From the NCBI RefSeq assembly GCF_004010155.1, contig NZ_RRYH01000037.1, positions 1-50,215 of the forward strand: a stretch of DNA of 50,215 bases, read 5' to 3'. The stretch's first letter is position 1; the number at the start of each line of letters is the position of its first letter. The notes under the pieces were generated by a model that made no database searches, was not told the DNA's origin, and saw only the letters and a program-made list of their open reading frames with translations. The translations under genes and the position numbers were made by a program. The DNA comes from Solirhodobacter olei. GTDB taxonomy: Bacteria; Pseudomonadota; Alphaproteobacteria; Rhodobacterales; Rhodobacteraceae. This document shows, in pieces, positions 16,694 through 25,032 of this stretch.

Positions 16694-18985
16694 ATGAAGC
16701 CAAGTTTCGCCCTGAATCTCAGCCATGACGGGATCGGCCTCCTGCACCGGACCCCGAATGGCTGGAGCAGCGTAGGCGAAGTCGCGCTCGACAGCGCCGA
16801 CCTGGGCAAGGCGATGGGCTTCCTGCGCTCCACCGCGCTGGCGCTGGAGCCGCGCGGCCTGGTGACGAAGGTGATCCTGCCGGCCTCGCAGGTCCTTTAC
16901 ACCACCGTCACCGCCCCGGGGCCGACCACGCCGCAGCGGCGCAACCAGATCTCCCGCGCGCTGGAGGGGCTGACGCCCTATACCGCGGCAGAGCTGGTCT
17001 TCGACTGGTCCGGCCCCGGGCCGGAGCTGAAGGTCGCCGTCGTCGCGCGCGAGACGCTGGCCGAAGCAGAGCACTTCGCGACCGAGCACCGCTTCCACCC
17101 GGTCTGCTTCGTCGCCATGCCCGACCCCGAACAGTTCGACGGCGAGCCGTTCTTCGGCGAGACAAAGGGCGCCTCGGCCTTCCTGTCCGGCGAGACGCTG
17201 GAGCGCGACACCGCCCCCGTCCGCATCACCGCCACCGCGCCGAAACCCGCCCCGGCGGCGCAGGAAGCGCCCGAACCCGCCCGGGCCGCGCCCAAAGACG
17301 CCCGGGACGATGCGGCCCCCGTGGATGAAGCTCGGGTCGACGCGGCACTGGGCGACATCGCCGTCACCGACCCCGCCCTTCCCGACCCGGAGGCCCCGCC
17401 CGCGACAAGACCCGCCAGCCCCGCGCCGGTGGCCGAATTCGCCGACGCCCCGGGCCAGCCCGCATTCTCCACCCGCCGCAGCGCGGAGGAAGCCGCGCTC
17501 GCCGCCCCCGTCGGCACCGACCAGCCCGCCCGCCTGCGCTTCCTGCCGGAGGCCTTCCAGCACGCCGCCGAAGGCCTGACCGCCGCGCCGCCCGCAGCCG
17601 AGGCGCCCGCGCCGAAGCCCGCCGGGCGCAAGCCGCCGAAGCCCCGCCGGGGCCGCGCCGGCAAAAGCCGCGCCCGATCCGGCTCCTCCACCGGCGAGGT
17701 GATCCCGGCCCCGCCGCCGCTCAGGCCGCCCTCGACCGAAGAGGAGGCGATGACGCTCTTCGGCGCCCGGCAGCGAGAGCCCGACCGACGCCGCCTGCCG
17801 CTGACCGTCCTGGTGCTCGCGGCGGTGCTGCTGATCGCGCTCGGTGCGGCCTATGCCCTCTGGGCGGTGCTGGAGCCGCAGCACGCCGCGCTCGACCGCC
17901 CCGCCGTCAACCAGACGGCCGCCATCGCCCCCGCCGGCCCGGCGCGCGTGCCCGCAAGCACCGCCGCGCCCAGCGCGCCCTCGGGCGAGACCACGCCCGC
18001 CCCCGGTGCCGCCGCAGCCCTTTCGCCCGCGCCGCATCCCGCGACCGACACGGTCACAGCCGCCGCCGCGCAGACGGCCGCCCCGACGACGCCGCGCGCG
18101 CCCGGTCCGGACGCCACCGCGCCCGCGCCCCGGGCAGAGACTGGCCCCGCCGGCAGCGCGCCGCAGCTTGCCGCCCTGCCCTTGGCGCCGGCCTCGCATG
18201 CCGCGGCCCCGGCCGCGCCGGGTCGGGGCGTGCCGACTCTGCGGCCCATCGCGGTGACCGATGTCAAAGGCTCCGTCACGCCCGACGCGCCCGATACCGC
18301 GTCCGATATCATCCTTGCCGCAATCGACCCGGCGGTGGCCGGCCAGCTGCAGCCGGGCCTGCCTGCCCCGACCGCCTTCGCGACCGACAGCCCTCCCGGC
18401 AGCACCCCGGCGGCCGACACCACCGCCGCGATCGACAGCACCGCCGTGGCCCACAGCCTCGCCACGGCCGACAGCGCCCCGACACCCCCCGCGCCGGGCG
18501 GGCTCGGCGCGATCCGCCCGATGCCGCGCCCGGCCAATATCCCGGCAGAGGCCACCCCGGCCACCCCGGCCGCGCCCAAGGTCTCCCCCCTCGCCGTGGC
18601 CACCTCCATCCGCCCGGCGCGCCGGCCGAACGATATCTCGCGCAGCGTCAATGCCGCTGTCGCCTCCGCCCTCGCCCCGGCGGCGAAACCCGCCGCCGCC
18701 TCTCCTCCCGAACCTAAAAAAAGAGCACTGATGATCCCCTCCAACCCATCCGTCTCGCAGGAAGCGACGATCAAGCGGGCGATGCGCCTGAACCGCATCA
18801 ACCTCCTCGGCGTCTTCGGCACGACGGCCGACCGAACCGCGCTGGTGCGCCTGTCCAATGGCAGCGTGAAGCGGGTGAAAGTGGGTGACCGCCTCGACGG
18901 CGGCAAGGTCGCCGCGATCGGTGACGACAACCTCTACTATGTCCGCAGCGGCCAGAACATCCAGCTGGTGATCCCGAGCGGCTGA
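16694..18985 (+). CDS. Large bitopic protein: GspL/PilM-like N-terminus, GspC/PilP-like C-terminus
   Basis: The 763-residue product has four parts. Residues 1-170 look like the actin-like cytoplasmic domain of GspL/PilM (FALNLSHDGIGLLHR, KVILPASQVLYTTVTAPG, ISRALEGLTPYTAAELVFDW). About 180-355 is acidic then basic linker. One membrane segment (LPLTVLVLAAVLLIALGAAY) is near 372-392. The periplasmic part is very rich in Ala, Pro and Thr, and ends with about 75 residues (RAMRLNRINLLGVFGT, NGSVKRVKVGDRLDGGKV) like the HR domain of GspC or PilP. No other secretion or pilus genes are nearby. The ATG at 16694 begins MKPSFALNLS; the frame upstream overlaps the divergent SIMPL gene. Confidence 0.75.
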   Translation: MKPSFALNLSHDGIGLLHRTPNGWSSVGEVALDSADLGKAMGFLRSTALALEPRGLVTKVILPASQVLYTTVTAPGPTTPQRRNQISRALEGLTPYTAAELVFDWSGPGPELKVAVVARETLAEAEHFATEHRFHPVCFVAMPDPEQFDGEPFFGETKGASAFLSGETLERDTAPVRITATAPKPAPAAQEAPEPARAAPKDARDDAAPVDEARVDAALGDIAVTDPALPDPEAPPATRPASPAPVAEFADAPGQPAFSTRRSAEEAALAAPVGTDQPARLRFLPEAFQHAAEGLTAAPPAAEAPAPKPAGRKPPKPRRGRAGKSRARSGSSTGEVIPAPPPLRPPSTEEEAMTLFGARQREPDRRRLPLTVLVLAAVLLIALGAAYALWAVLEPQHAALDRPAVNQTAAIAPAGPARVPASTAAPSAPSGETTPAPGAAAALSPAPHPATDTVTAAAAQTAAPTTPRAPGPDATAPAPRAETGPAGSAPQLAALPLAPASHAAAPAAPGRGVPTLRPIAVTDVKGSVTPDAPDTASDIILAAIDPAVAGQLQPGLPAPTAFATDSPPGSTPAADTTAAIDSTAVAHSLATADSAPTPPAPGGLGAIRPMPRPANIPAEATPATPAAPKVSPLAVATSIRPARRPNDISRSVNAAVASALAPAAKPAAASPPEPKKRALMIPSNPSVSQEATIKRAMRLNRINLLGVFGTTADRTALVRLSNGSVKRVKVGDRLDGGKVAAIGDDNLYYVRSGQNIQLVIPSG

Positions 18986-19006
18986 TCCCCCCTCGCCGCC
19001 GCGTAG

Positions 19007-19027
19007 GGTGCGCATTCATTGCGCACC
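19007..19027 (+). repeat. 21 bp palindromic repeat, copy 2
   Basis: Perfect stem GGTGCGCA/TGCGCACC with loop TTCAT, preceded by GTAG. It lies 21 bases after the stop of the GspL/GspC-like gene and could act as its transcription end. Confidence 0.85.
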
Positions 19028-19062
19028 GCGCTCACCGACGGAGCCCCCCACGCAAACCCATG

Positions 19063-19091
19063 CAAAAGGCCGCGCCTTGATGGCGCGGCCT
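19063..19091 (-). terminator. Rho-independent terminator of hpd
   Basis: On the minus strand AGGCCGCGCC pairs with GGCGCGGCCT around a 5-base loop and is followed by TTTTGC. It lies 22 bases downstream of the hpd stop codon. Confidence 0.85.
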
Positions 19092-19113
19092 CTGTCCATT
19101 CTGCCGACGGGCC

Positions 19114-20208
19114 TCAGGAGGCCTTCAGCACCCCGCGCTCGATCTGGTCCTGTTCGATCGACTCGAAAAGCGCCTTGAAGTTGCCCTCGCCGAAGCCGTC
19201 GTCACCCTTCCTCTGGATGAACTCGAAGAAGATCGGCCCGATGACGGTGCGCGAGAAGATCTGAAGCAGAATCTTCGTCTCGCCCCCGTCGACCACGCCC
19301 TCGCCGTCGATCAGGATGCCGTTCTTCTCCAGCTTGTCGAGCGGCTCCTCGTGGCCGACGACGCGCTCATGGCTCATCTCGTAATAGGACTTCGGCGGCT
19401 TCGGCATGAACTTCAGCCCCCGCGACGCGATCGCGTCGGTGGCGGCGTAGATGTCCTCGCTGCCCACCGCGATATGCTGGATGCCCTCGCCGTTGTAGCG
19501 CTTGAGGTATTCGACGATCTGCCCGGTCTCGCCCCGGTCCTCGTTGATCGGGATCCGGATCCGCCCGCAGGGCGAGGTCAGCGCGCGCGAATGCAGCCCC
19601 GAATACTTGCCCTCGATGTCGAAGAAGCGGATCTGGCGAAAGTTGAACAGATCCCCGTAGAACTTGAACCAGGTGTCCATGTTCCCCTTGTGGACGTTAT
19701 GGGTCAGGTGATCGAGGTAGTAGAAGCCCACGCCCTCGGGCTTGGGCGTCGCGACCCAGTCGAATTCCGCGTCATAGGGGTTCGCATCGCCGTAGCGGTC
19801 GGTGAAGTAGAGCAGGCTGCCCCCGATCCCCTCGATCGCCGGCAGGTCGATCACCCGGCCCGGGCCTTCGTAGGGCTTGGCGCCTTTCGCGATGGCATGC
19901 TTGTAGGCGTGATCGGCATCGACCACCCGCCAGCACATCGAGGGCGCGCAGGGCCCGTGCTTCTCCACGAACTCGCGGCCATGGCTGCCCGGCTCGGCGT
20001 TGATGACATAGGTGATGTCGCCCTGCTGCCAAAGCTCGACCGCCTTGGTCTTGTGCGTCGCGGTCTTCGAGAAACCCATGCGGGCGAAAAGCGCGCGCAG
20101 CTCCTCGGGCTCCGGATGGGCGAATTCGACGAATTCGAACCCGTCGGTGCCGGCGGGGTTCTCGGGGCTGATCTTGGCTTTCGGGGCCTGGTGCGGGAAG
20201 GGTCCCAT
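19114..20208 (-). CDS. hpd: 4-hydroxyphenylpyruvate dioxygenase
   Basis: This 364-residue iron(II) enzyme converts 4-hydroxyphenylpyruvate to homogentisate in tyrosine catabolism. It has two vicinal-oxygen-chelate domains. The C-terminal one holds the metal ligands: His in DHLTHNVHKGNM, His in GIQHIAVGSED and Glu in IFFEFIQRKGDDGFG. Length fits bacterial HPPD (about 355-370). The start MGPFPHQ is chosen because AGGAGG precedes it. Downstream homogentisate genes are not in the window. It is divergent from an Lrp/AsnC-type regulator, which probably controls it. Confidence 0.96.
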   Translation of the reverse strand: MGPFPHQAPKAKISPENPAGTDGFEFVEFAHPEPEELRALFARMGFSKTATHKTKAVELWQQGDITYVINAEPGSHGREFVEKHGPCAPSMCWRVVDADHAYKHAIAKGAKPYEGPGRVIDLPAIEGIGGSLLYFTDRYGDANPYDAEFDWVATPKPEGVGFYYLDHLTHNVHKGNMDTWFKFYGDLFNFRQIRFFDIEGKYSGLHSRALTSPCGRIRIPINEDRGETGQIVEYLKRYNGEGIQHIAVGSEDIYAATDAIASRGLKFMPKPPKSYYEMSHERVVGHEEPLDKLEKNGILIDGEGVVDGGETKILLQIFSRTVIGPIFFEFIQRKGDDGFGEGNFKALFESIEQDQIERGVLKAS

Positions 20209-20254
20209 GCGCGTCCTCCTGTCTGCGATTGCGGAAAAGATACGCGCAGGCCTT

Positions 20255-20325
20255 CGCATTATTCGCGCATTCTACGGCATCCCGTGCTACCATTATGCGC
20301 AATTGCCGCACCATGTAGCCATCAC
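20255..20325. promoter_or_regulatory. Candidate Lrp/AsnC-type operator region
   Basis: The gap between hpd and the regulator holds a perfect 8-base palindrome GCAATTGC (20299-20306) within the imperfect dyad TGCGCAATTGCCGCA (20296-20310). A related TGCGATTGCGGA lies closer to hpd (20224-20235). Repeated half-sites are usual for Lrp-type regulators. Confidence 0.35.
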
Positions 20326-20343
20326 ATGCGAGAAGACCGCAAA

Positions 20344-20799
20344 ATGCTCGATGCCACCGATTCCCGCCTGCTCGCCGAACTGCAGCGCGACGCCCATGTC
20401 ACCGCCGAGGCGCTCGGCCAGGCGCTCAACCTCTCGCCCAGCCAGGCCGGCCGCCGCCGCCAGCGGCTGGAGGCAGAGGGCTACATCCGCGGCTATGCCG
20501 CCCGGGTCGATCCGCTGAAGGCGGGGCTCACCGTGCAGGCCTTCGTGCAGGTGCAGATGGCCAGCCAGTCGCCCGATCTCGTCCGCTCCTTCGCCCGGCT
20601 GGTGGCGACGCGGGCAGAGATCGTCAGCGCCTGGACCCTTACGGGAGAGGCCGATTACCTGCTGCGCGTCTACTGCCCCGACCTCGCCGGCCTCAACCGG
20701 CTGATCCACGAGGTGATGCTGCCGCACCCGGCCGTGGCGCGGGTGCAGAGCCAGATCGTCATGGACCAGTTCAAGCCCGACGCGCCGCTGCCGGTCTGA
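20344..20799 (+). CDS. Lrp/AsnC family transcriptional regulator
   Basis: The 151-residue product has an N-terminal winged helix-turn-helix (about 1-60: DATDSRLLAELQRDAH, LNLSPSQAGRRRQRLEAEGYI). A C-terminal RAM ligand domain follows (VQAFVQVQM, SAWTLTGEADYLLRVYCPDL). Such proteins sense amino acids or aromatic acids. It is divergent from hpd with 135 bases between, so hpd control by an aromatic amino acid or its keto acid is likely. An in-frame ATG at 20326 is an alternative start; GAGAAG supports 20344. Confidence 0.92.
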   Translation: MLDATDSRLLAELQRDAHVTAEALGQALNLSPSQAGRRRQRLEAEGYIRGYAARVDPLKAGLTVQAFVQVQMASQSPDLVRSFARLVATRAEIVSAWTLTGEADYLLRVYCPDLAGLNRLIHEVMLPHPAVARVQSQIVMDQFKPDAPLPV

Positions 20800-20805
20800 C
20801 CCGCC

Positions 20806-22674
20806 TCAGCGCGGGCGCACCGGCCGCATGAAGGCATCGAGGAACCCCTGCACCTCCGCCAGCCCGTCGAGCGGCAGCACCTGCGCCACGTACTGGTCCG
20901 GCCTGACGAGAACCAGCGCCCCCTCCGCCCGGTCGATCCCGCGCAGGTCGAAGATGTCGGGGGCTTTCACGGCCGGGCAGAAGACCTTTTCGTAGTCGAT
21001 CAACCCGTAGCGCCCCTTGGCGGGCCGCAGGATCTGCGGCAGAGCGCCGAAATCCATCTGCCGGTGCGGAATCTGGAAGACCGCGCGCAGGTCGATGACA
21101 GTGTCGATATCCGCCCCCTCGGGCGTGTAGCGGCGGATGAGTCGCTCCACCGCCGGGCAGAGCCCTGCGATGGCCCCGCCCGCCGCGCCGCTGTCGCCCC
21201 TGGGCGCGAAGGCCACCAGCCGCCAGCGCCCGTCCGCCTTGAAGGCATGGGCAAGCTCGACGGGCTTGGCATCGGCAAGCCGCACCACCGGCGCCGAGTG
21301 GAAGCGCTTTCCCACCACCAGCCCCGCGGCCCGCGCCTGATGCGCGCGCCCGCCAACCAGAAGCCCCGCGTCATAGCGCGTCTCCACCCCGGCGGTATAG
21401 CGGCCGTGCTTCTGGAAATAGCGCTGGAATTCCGCCGCGGCCTCCGGCGTCTTCGGCTTCTCGCTGAACAGCCGCGCCATGTCGCGGTCGAAATCGATCA
21501 GCTCCTTCGCCTTGGCCCGCCGCTCCGCCGAATAGGTGTCGAGCAGGCCCTCCTCCGCCTGCCCCCGCAGCACCGCGGCCAGCTTCCAGCCGAGGTTGAA
21601 CGCGTCGGCCATCGAGACGTTCATCCCCTGCCCCGCTTTCGGGCTGTGGGTGTGGCAGGCGTCGCCCGCGATGAAGATCCGCGGCGCGCGGCGGCCCCGC
21701 TCGCCCTCGGGCACGTCGTCGAACCCGTCGCAGACGCGCTGGCCGATCTCGTAGGCCGACCACCAGGAGACCTCCTTCACGTCGAGGCTGTAAGGCGCGA
21801 GGATCGCTGCCGCCTTCGCCGCCAGCATCTCGGCGCTCAGCGCACGGTCGGCGACCCGTTCGTCGCCCCTCAGCGCGTCCATCTCGATATAGAGGCGGGT
21901 GAGGTAGCCGCCCTCGCGCGGGATCACCAGCAGGCTGCCCGCCCCGGCCGACTGGATCGCGCATTTCAGCCGGATGTCCGGGAAATCCGTCACCGCCAGC
22001 ACGTCCATCACGCCCCAGAGCTGCCGCGCCGCCTCGCCGCGCAGCTCGTGCCCCATCGCGCGCCGCACGACAGAGCGCGCGCCGTCGCAGCCGACGACAT
22101 AGCGCGCGCGGATCACCTCCGTCCCGCCGTCCGGCCCAAGGCAGTTGAAGGTCGCCTCCACCGGATAGTCGCCGCCGATCCGTTCCAGCCCCACCAGCTC
22201 GCGCTCGTAATCGGGGGTGAGGCGGCGCGCCCCGTTCCGCATCACCTCCAGAAAGAAGTCATGCACCCGCGCCTGGTTCAGGATCACGTGCGGCATCTCG
22301 GACAGGTCATCCTCCACGTCCTGAATCCGGTCGGCGCGGGCAAGCCCGCCCGCCTCCCCCGGCCGCCAGAAGGAGACCTCGTTGACCCAGTAGCCTTCCT
22401 TCACCACCTTCTCGGCAAAACCGAAGGCCTCGAACATCTCGATGGAGCGGCAGGCGATGCCGTCGGCCTGCCCCAGCTCCAGCGGTCCCGCCTTGCGCTC
22501 CGCGATGCGGACGGAGATCTCCGGAAAGGCCGAAAGCTGCGCCGCGAGCGTCAGCCCCGCCGGGCCGCACCCGACGATCAGCACATCCACCTCGGCCGGC
22601 CGCGCGCCCGCGCCCGGGGCGGCCTCCGCCACGGCCGGATCGCCCCGCCGCACCCCGTCCAGATGAAACTGCAT
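20806..22674 (-). CDS. mobA: FAD-dependent monooxygenase, probable 3-hydroxybenzoate 4-monooxygenase (MobA-like)
   Basis: The 622-residue flavoprotein belongs to the phenol 2-monooxygenase/MobA group. It has the FAD motif VDVLIVGCGPAGLTLAAQL, the DG motif VVGCDGARSVVRRAMG, the GD motif IFIAGDACHTHSPKAGQGMN, and a C-terminal thioredoxin-like domain (about 430-622). The start MQFHLDGVRRGDP is the typical N-terminus of 3-hydroxybenzoate 4-monooxygenase, which makes protocatechuate. GGGAGG precedes it. It is divergent from a MarR regulator, as in known mobA-mobR pairs, and two operators flank its promoter. A related hydroxybenzoate or phenol substrate is the alternative. Confidence 0.85.
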   Translation of the reverse strand: MQFHLDGVRRGDPAVAEAAPGAGARPAEVDVLIVGCGPAGLTLAAQLSAFPEISVRIAERKAGPLELGQADGIACRSIEMFEAFGFAEKVVKEGYWVNEVSFWRPGEAGGLARADRIQDVEDDLSEMPHVILNQARVHDFFLEVMRNGARRLTPDYERELVGLERIGGDYPVEATFNCLGPDGGTEVIRARYVVGCDGARSVVRRAMGHELRGEAARQLWGVMDVLAVTDFPDIRLKCAIQSAGAGSLLVIPREGGYLTRLYIEMDALRGDERVADRALSAEMLAAKAAAILAPYSLDVKEVSWWSAYEIGQRVCDGFDDVPEGERGRRAPRIFIAGDACHTHSPKAGQGMNVSMADAFNLGWKLAAVLRGQAEEGLLDTYSAERRAKAKELIDFDRDMARLFSEKPKTPEAAAEFQRYFQKHGRYTAGVETRYDAGLLVGGRAHQARAAGLVVGKRFHSAPVVRLADAKPVELAHAFKADGRWRLVAFAPRGDSGAAGGAIAGLCPAVERLIRRYTPEGADIDTVIDLRAVFQIPHRQMDFGALPQILRPAKGRYGLIDYEKVFCPAVKAPDIFDLRGIDRAEGALVLVRPDQYVAQVLPLDGLAEVQGFLDAFMRPVRPR

Positions 22675-22691
22675 GGCGCCCTCCCAAATGA

Positions 22692-22703
22692 TAAGTCTAC
22701 TTA
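22692..22703. promoter_or_regulatory. Operator 2 for the MarR regulator (mobA side)
   Basis: TAAGT-CT-ACTTA is a 5+5 inverted repeat with a 2-base centre. It differs by one base from the perfect site at 22738-22749. It sits directly downstream of the candidate mobA -10, where a bound repressor would block transcription. Confidence 0.75.
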
Positions 22704-22732
22704 CCATACGCGGCTGGACGGCCCCCCGTCAA
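22703..22732 (-). promoter_or_regulatory. Candidate mobA promoter
   Basis: The minus strand has TTGACG (22727-22732), an 18-base spacer and TATGGT (22703-22708). It lies between the two operators. Confidence 0.5.
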
Positions 22733-22736
22733 TATA

Positions 22737-22750
22737 GTAAGTATACTTAC
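22737..22750. promoter_or_regulatory. Operator 1 for the MarR regulator, with its own -10
   Basis: GTAAGTATACTTAC is a perfect 14-base palindrome. Its centre contains TATACT (22742-22747), a 5/6 match to a -10 for the regulator gene starting at 22771, so binding would give autoregulation. No good -35 is seen for this direction. Confidence 0.75.
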
Positions 22751-22770
22751 CGAATAATGGGGGACAGACC

Positions 22771-23196
22771 GTGAGCCAGCCGATAGACGAGATGCCGGGC
22801 CATCTCATCCGCCGCCTGAACCAGCGCTCCACGGCGGTGTTCCAGGCCGGGATCAAGCCCGCGCCGATAGAGATGACATCGGTCCAGTTCGCGGCCCTCG
22901 ACGTGCTCTGGCGCCATCCCGGCATCGATCAGGCCCAGCTCGCCGCGCTGATCTTCTACGACCGCGCGACGATCGGCGAGGTGGTCAGGCGGCTGGTGCA
23001 GAAGGGCCTCGTCGCCCGCGAGGTCAGCCCCGAGGACCGCCGCGCCCGCATCTTGGGCCTCACGCCCGCTGGCCAAGCCGCGCTGACCGCAGCCCGCCCG
23101 CTGGTCGAGGGCCTGCAGGCCGACATCCTCGCCCCCCTCACGGCCGAGGAGACAGCCCAATTCATGGCCCTCGCCCGCAAGGCGCTGGCGGGTTAG
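22771..23196 (+). CDS. MarR family transcriptional regulator (MobR-like)
   Basis: The 141-residue protein has the MarR winged helix: MTSVQFAALDVLWRHPGIDQ, the recognition helix YDRATIGEVVRRLVQKGLV and the wing EDRRARILGLTPAG. A C-terminal dimer helix follows. It starts with GTG. The position, divergent from the MobA-like gene, and the two matching palindromes between them support a repressor that responds to 3-hydroxybenzoate. Its stop codon overlaps the convergent trmB stop. Confidence 0.92.
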   Translation: MSQPIDEMPGHLIRRLNQRSTAVFQAGIKPAPIEMTSVQFAALDVLWRHPGIDQAQLAALIFYDRATIGEVVRRLVQKGLVAREVSPEDRRARILGLTPAGQAALTAARPLVEGLQADILAPLTAEETAQFMALARKALAG

Positions 23197-23888
23197 GCGC
23201 GCCGGAAGGTCAGGTAATGCGGCGGGCGTCCCTCGCGGATCGCCTTCTGCTCGTAGCGGGTCGAGAACCAGTCCGCCCAGGGCTCGCCGCTCTCCTGCTC
23301 CAGCACGAAGCCCGCCCGCGGCACCTCCTCCAGCGTCTGGCGCACGTAATCGGGAATATCGGTCGCCACCCGGAACTCCGCCCCCGGCCGCAGCACGCGG
23401 GCCAGCGGGCCCAGATGCCCCTGCGTCACGAAACGCCGCTTGTGATGGCGTTTCTTCGGCCAGGGGTCGGGATAGTTCAGGAATGCTTTCGAGATAGACG
23501 CCTCCGGCAGCACGTCGAACAGGTCCCGCGCATCGCCGGGGTAGACGGCGAGGTTCGTCACCCCCGCCTGGCGGATCTTGCCCAGAAGCATCGCCACGCC
23601 GTTCACGAAGGGCTCGCAGCCGATCAGCCCGATCTCCGGGTAGCGCGAGGCCATGTGGACCATGTGCTCGCCACCGCCGAAGCCGATCTCCAGCCAGATC
23701 TCGCGGTCCCCCTCGAAGAAGGCCGCCGGATCGACCGGCGCCCGCTCCGGGTTCTCGGCGAAGCTCACCCCCTCGGGCGCGAGCGCGGCGAGGTCGTGGT
23801 CGAGGTATTCCCGCTGGCTGTCGCGCAGGGTCTTGCCATGGCGACGGCCATAGAAGTTGCGCCATTCGGTGGGCTTGGGATCGGACAT
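23193..23888 (-). CDS. trmB: tRNA (guanine-N7-)-methyltransferase
   Basis: The 231-residue SAM enzyme forms m7G at position 46 of tRNAs. Motifs: the SAM site EIGFGGGEHMVHMASRYPEIG, and the family signature LNYPDPWPKKRHHKRRFV with the catalytic Asp. The N-terminal basic GRRHGKTL is typical of TrmB. It ends convergently with the MarR gene, sharing TTAG. In many alphaproteobacteria trmB follows metK; here queF and a yghU gene lie between. Confidence 0.95.
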   Translation of the reverse strand: MSDPKPTEWRNFYGRRHGKTLRDSQREYLDHDLAALAPEGVSFAENPERAPVDPAAFFEGDREIWLEIGFGGGEHMVHMASRYPEIGLIGCEPFVNGVAMLLGKIRQAGVTNLAVYPGDARDLFDVLPEASISKAFLNYPDPWPKKRHHKRRFVTQGHLGPLARVLRPGAEFRVATDIPDYVRQTLEEVPRAGFVLEQESGEPWADWFSTRYEQKAIREGRPPHYLTFRRA

Positions 23889-24024
23889 GGCTCTTCGCTG
23901 CGTTTCGGGGCCGCCGGGGTCTATCCCCCGCCCCTGCCCAGCGTCAACCCACGCGAGGGAAAATAGGAAAGGGCGAAGCCTCTCAGCCCCGCCCCCATAT
24001 TTCCTGTCTCCAAATATCCCGCTG

Positions 24025-24053
24025 GGGGCCCGGGGGGCGCGAAGCCCCCCGGC
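24025..24053 (-). terminator. Hairpin downstream of yghU
   Basis: CCGGGGGGC (24030-24038) pairs with GCCCCCCGG (24044-24052) around a GCGAA-type loop, 20 bases after the yghU stop on the minus strand. No T-tract follows. The sequence is almost the same as the hairpin at 2167-2191. The rest of 23889-24073 holds no gene. Confidence 0.5.
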
Positions 24054-24073
24054 CTTGGCCGCCGCGCGCGGCC

Positions 24074-24952
24074 CTAGCCTTCCAGCTTGTCCTGCGTCTT
24101 CGTCTCGAAATCCGACGCGTCGTGCCGCTCGTGCAGCTGCTCGGAAGGCTCCCCGAAGGTGCGGTTCACCATCCGCCCGCGCTTGACCGCCGGCCGGGCG
24201 TCGATCTCCTTCGCCCAGCGCTGGACATGTTCGTAGGTCTCGACATCAAGGAACTCGCCCGCGCCGTATTGCCGCCCCAGCGCCAGCTGCCCGTACCAGG
24301 GCCAGATCGCGAAATCGGCGATGGAAATCTCGTCGCCTGCCATGAAGCGCCGGTCGGCAAGGTTGCGGTTCAGCACGTCGAGCTGCCGCTTCGTCTCCAT
24401 CGTGAAGCGGTCGATCGCGTATTCGATCTTCACCGGCGCATAGGCGTAGAAATGCCCGAAGCCGCCGCCGAGGTAGGGGGCGGAGCCCATCTGCCAGAAG
24501 AGCCAGTTCAGCACCTCGGTCCGCGCGGGCCCCGAGGCCGGCAGGAAGGCCCCGAACTTCTCGGCCAGGTGGACGAGGATCGAGCCACTCTCGAACACCC
24601 GCACCGGCTCAGGCCCGGAGCGGTCCATCAGCGCCGGGATCTTGGAGTTCGGGTTGATGTCGACGAAACCCGATCCGAACTGGTCGCCGTCCCCGATCCT
24701 GATCAGCCAGGCGTCGTATTCCGCGCCGGTGTGGCCGGCGGCGAGCAACTCCTCGAACATCACCGTGACCTTCACGCCATTCGGCGTGGCCAGCGAATAA
24801 AGCTGGAACGGGTGCTTGCCGACCGGTAGCGCCTTCTCATGCGTCGGCCCGGCGATCGGCCGGTTGATGGAGGCGAAATGCCCACCGGAGGGTTTTTCCC
24901 AGGTCCAGACCTTGGGGGGCACATAGCCGCTGTCGCTCGGCATGTCGTTCAT
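24074..24952 (-). CDS. yghU: Glutathione S-transferase family protein, YghU-type disulfide-bond oxidoreductase
   Basis: The 292-residue protein has the length and N-terminal extension of the YghU/Nu-class transferases (VPPKVWTWEKPSGGHFASINRPIAGPT). A thioredoxin-like domain follows (LYSLATPNGVKVTVMFEELL, NPNSKIPAL, VFESGSILVHLAEK), then a helical domain (about 135-280, MAGDEISIADFAIWPW). This class binds two glutathiones and acts as a disulfide reductase. It lies alone between trmB and queF on the same strand. GAGG is six bases before the ATG. Confidence 0.92.
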   Translation of the reverse strand: MNDMPSDSGYVPPKVWTWEKPSGGHFASINRPIAGPTHEKALPVGKHPFQLYSLATPNGVKVTVMFEELLAAGHTGAEYDAWLIRIGDGDQFGSGFVDINPNSKIPALMDRSGPEPVRVFESGSILVHLAEKFGAFLPASGPARTEVLNWLFWQMGSAPYLGGGFGHFYAYAPVKIEYAIDRFTMETKRQLDVLNRNLADRRFMAGDEISIADFAIWPWYGQLALGRQYGAGEFLDVETYEHVQRWAKEIDARPAVKRGRMVNRTFGEPSEQLHERHDASDFETKTQDKLEG

Positions 24953-24998
24953 GGCGTCCTCGCTTACGGAAGTATCTGTCCCGGCTCAGGTAGTCCGC

Positions 24999-25023
24999 GA
25001 GGCCGCCGTGCATAGGCGGCCTC
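24999..25023 (-). terminator. Terminator hairpin of the metK-queF operon
   Basis: GAGGCCGCC pairs with GGCGGCCTC (9 bp, 7-base loop), 9 bases after the queF stop codon. No T-tract follows on the minus strand. Confidence 0.55.
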
Positions 25024-25032
25024 ACGCCACCG

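Noticed and set aside
16517-19015. 832-codon minus-strand frame opposite the GspL/GspC-like gene
   Set aside because: Low-complexity Gly/Arg product; the plus-strand frame has a membrane helix and recognisable end domains and is the real gene.
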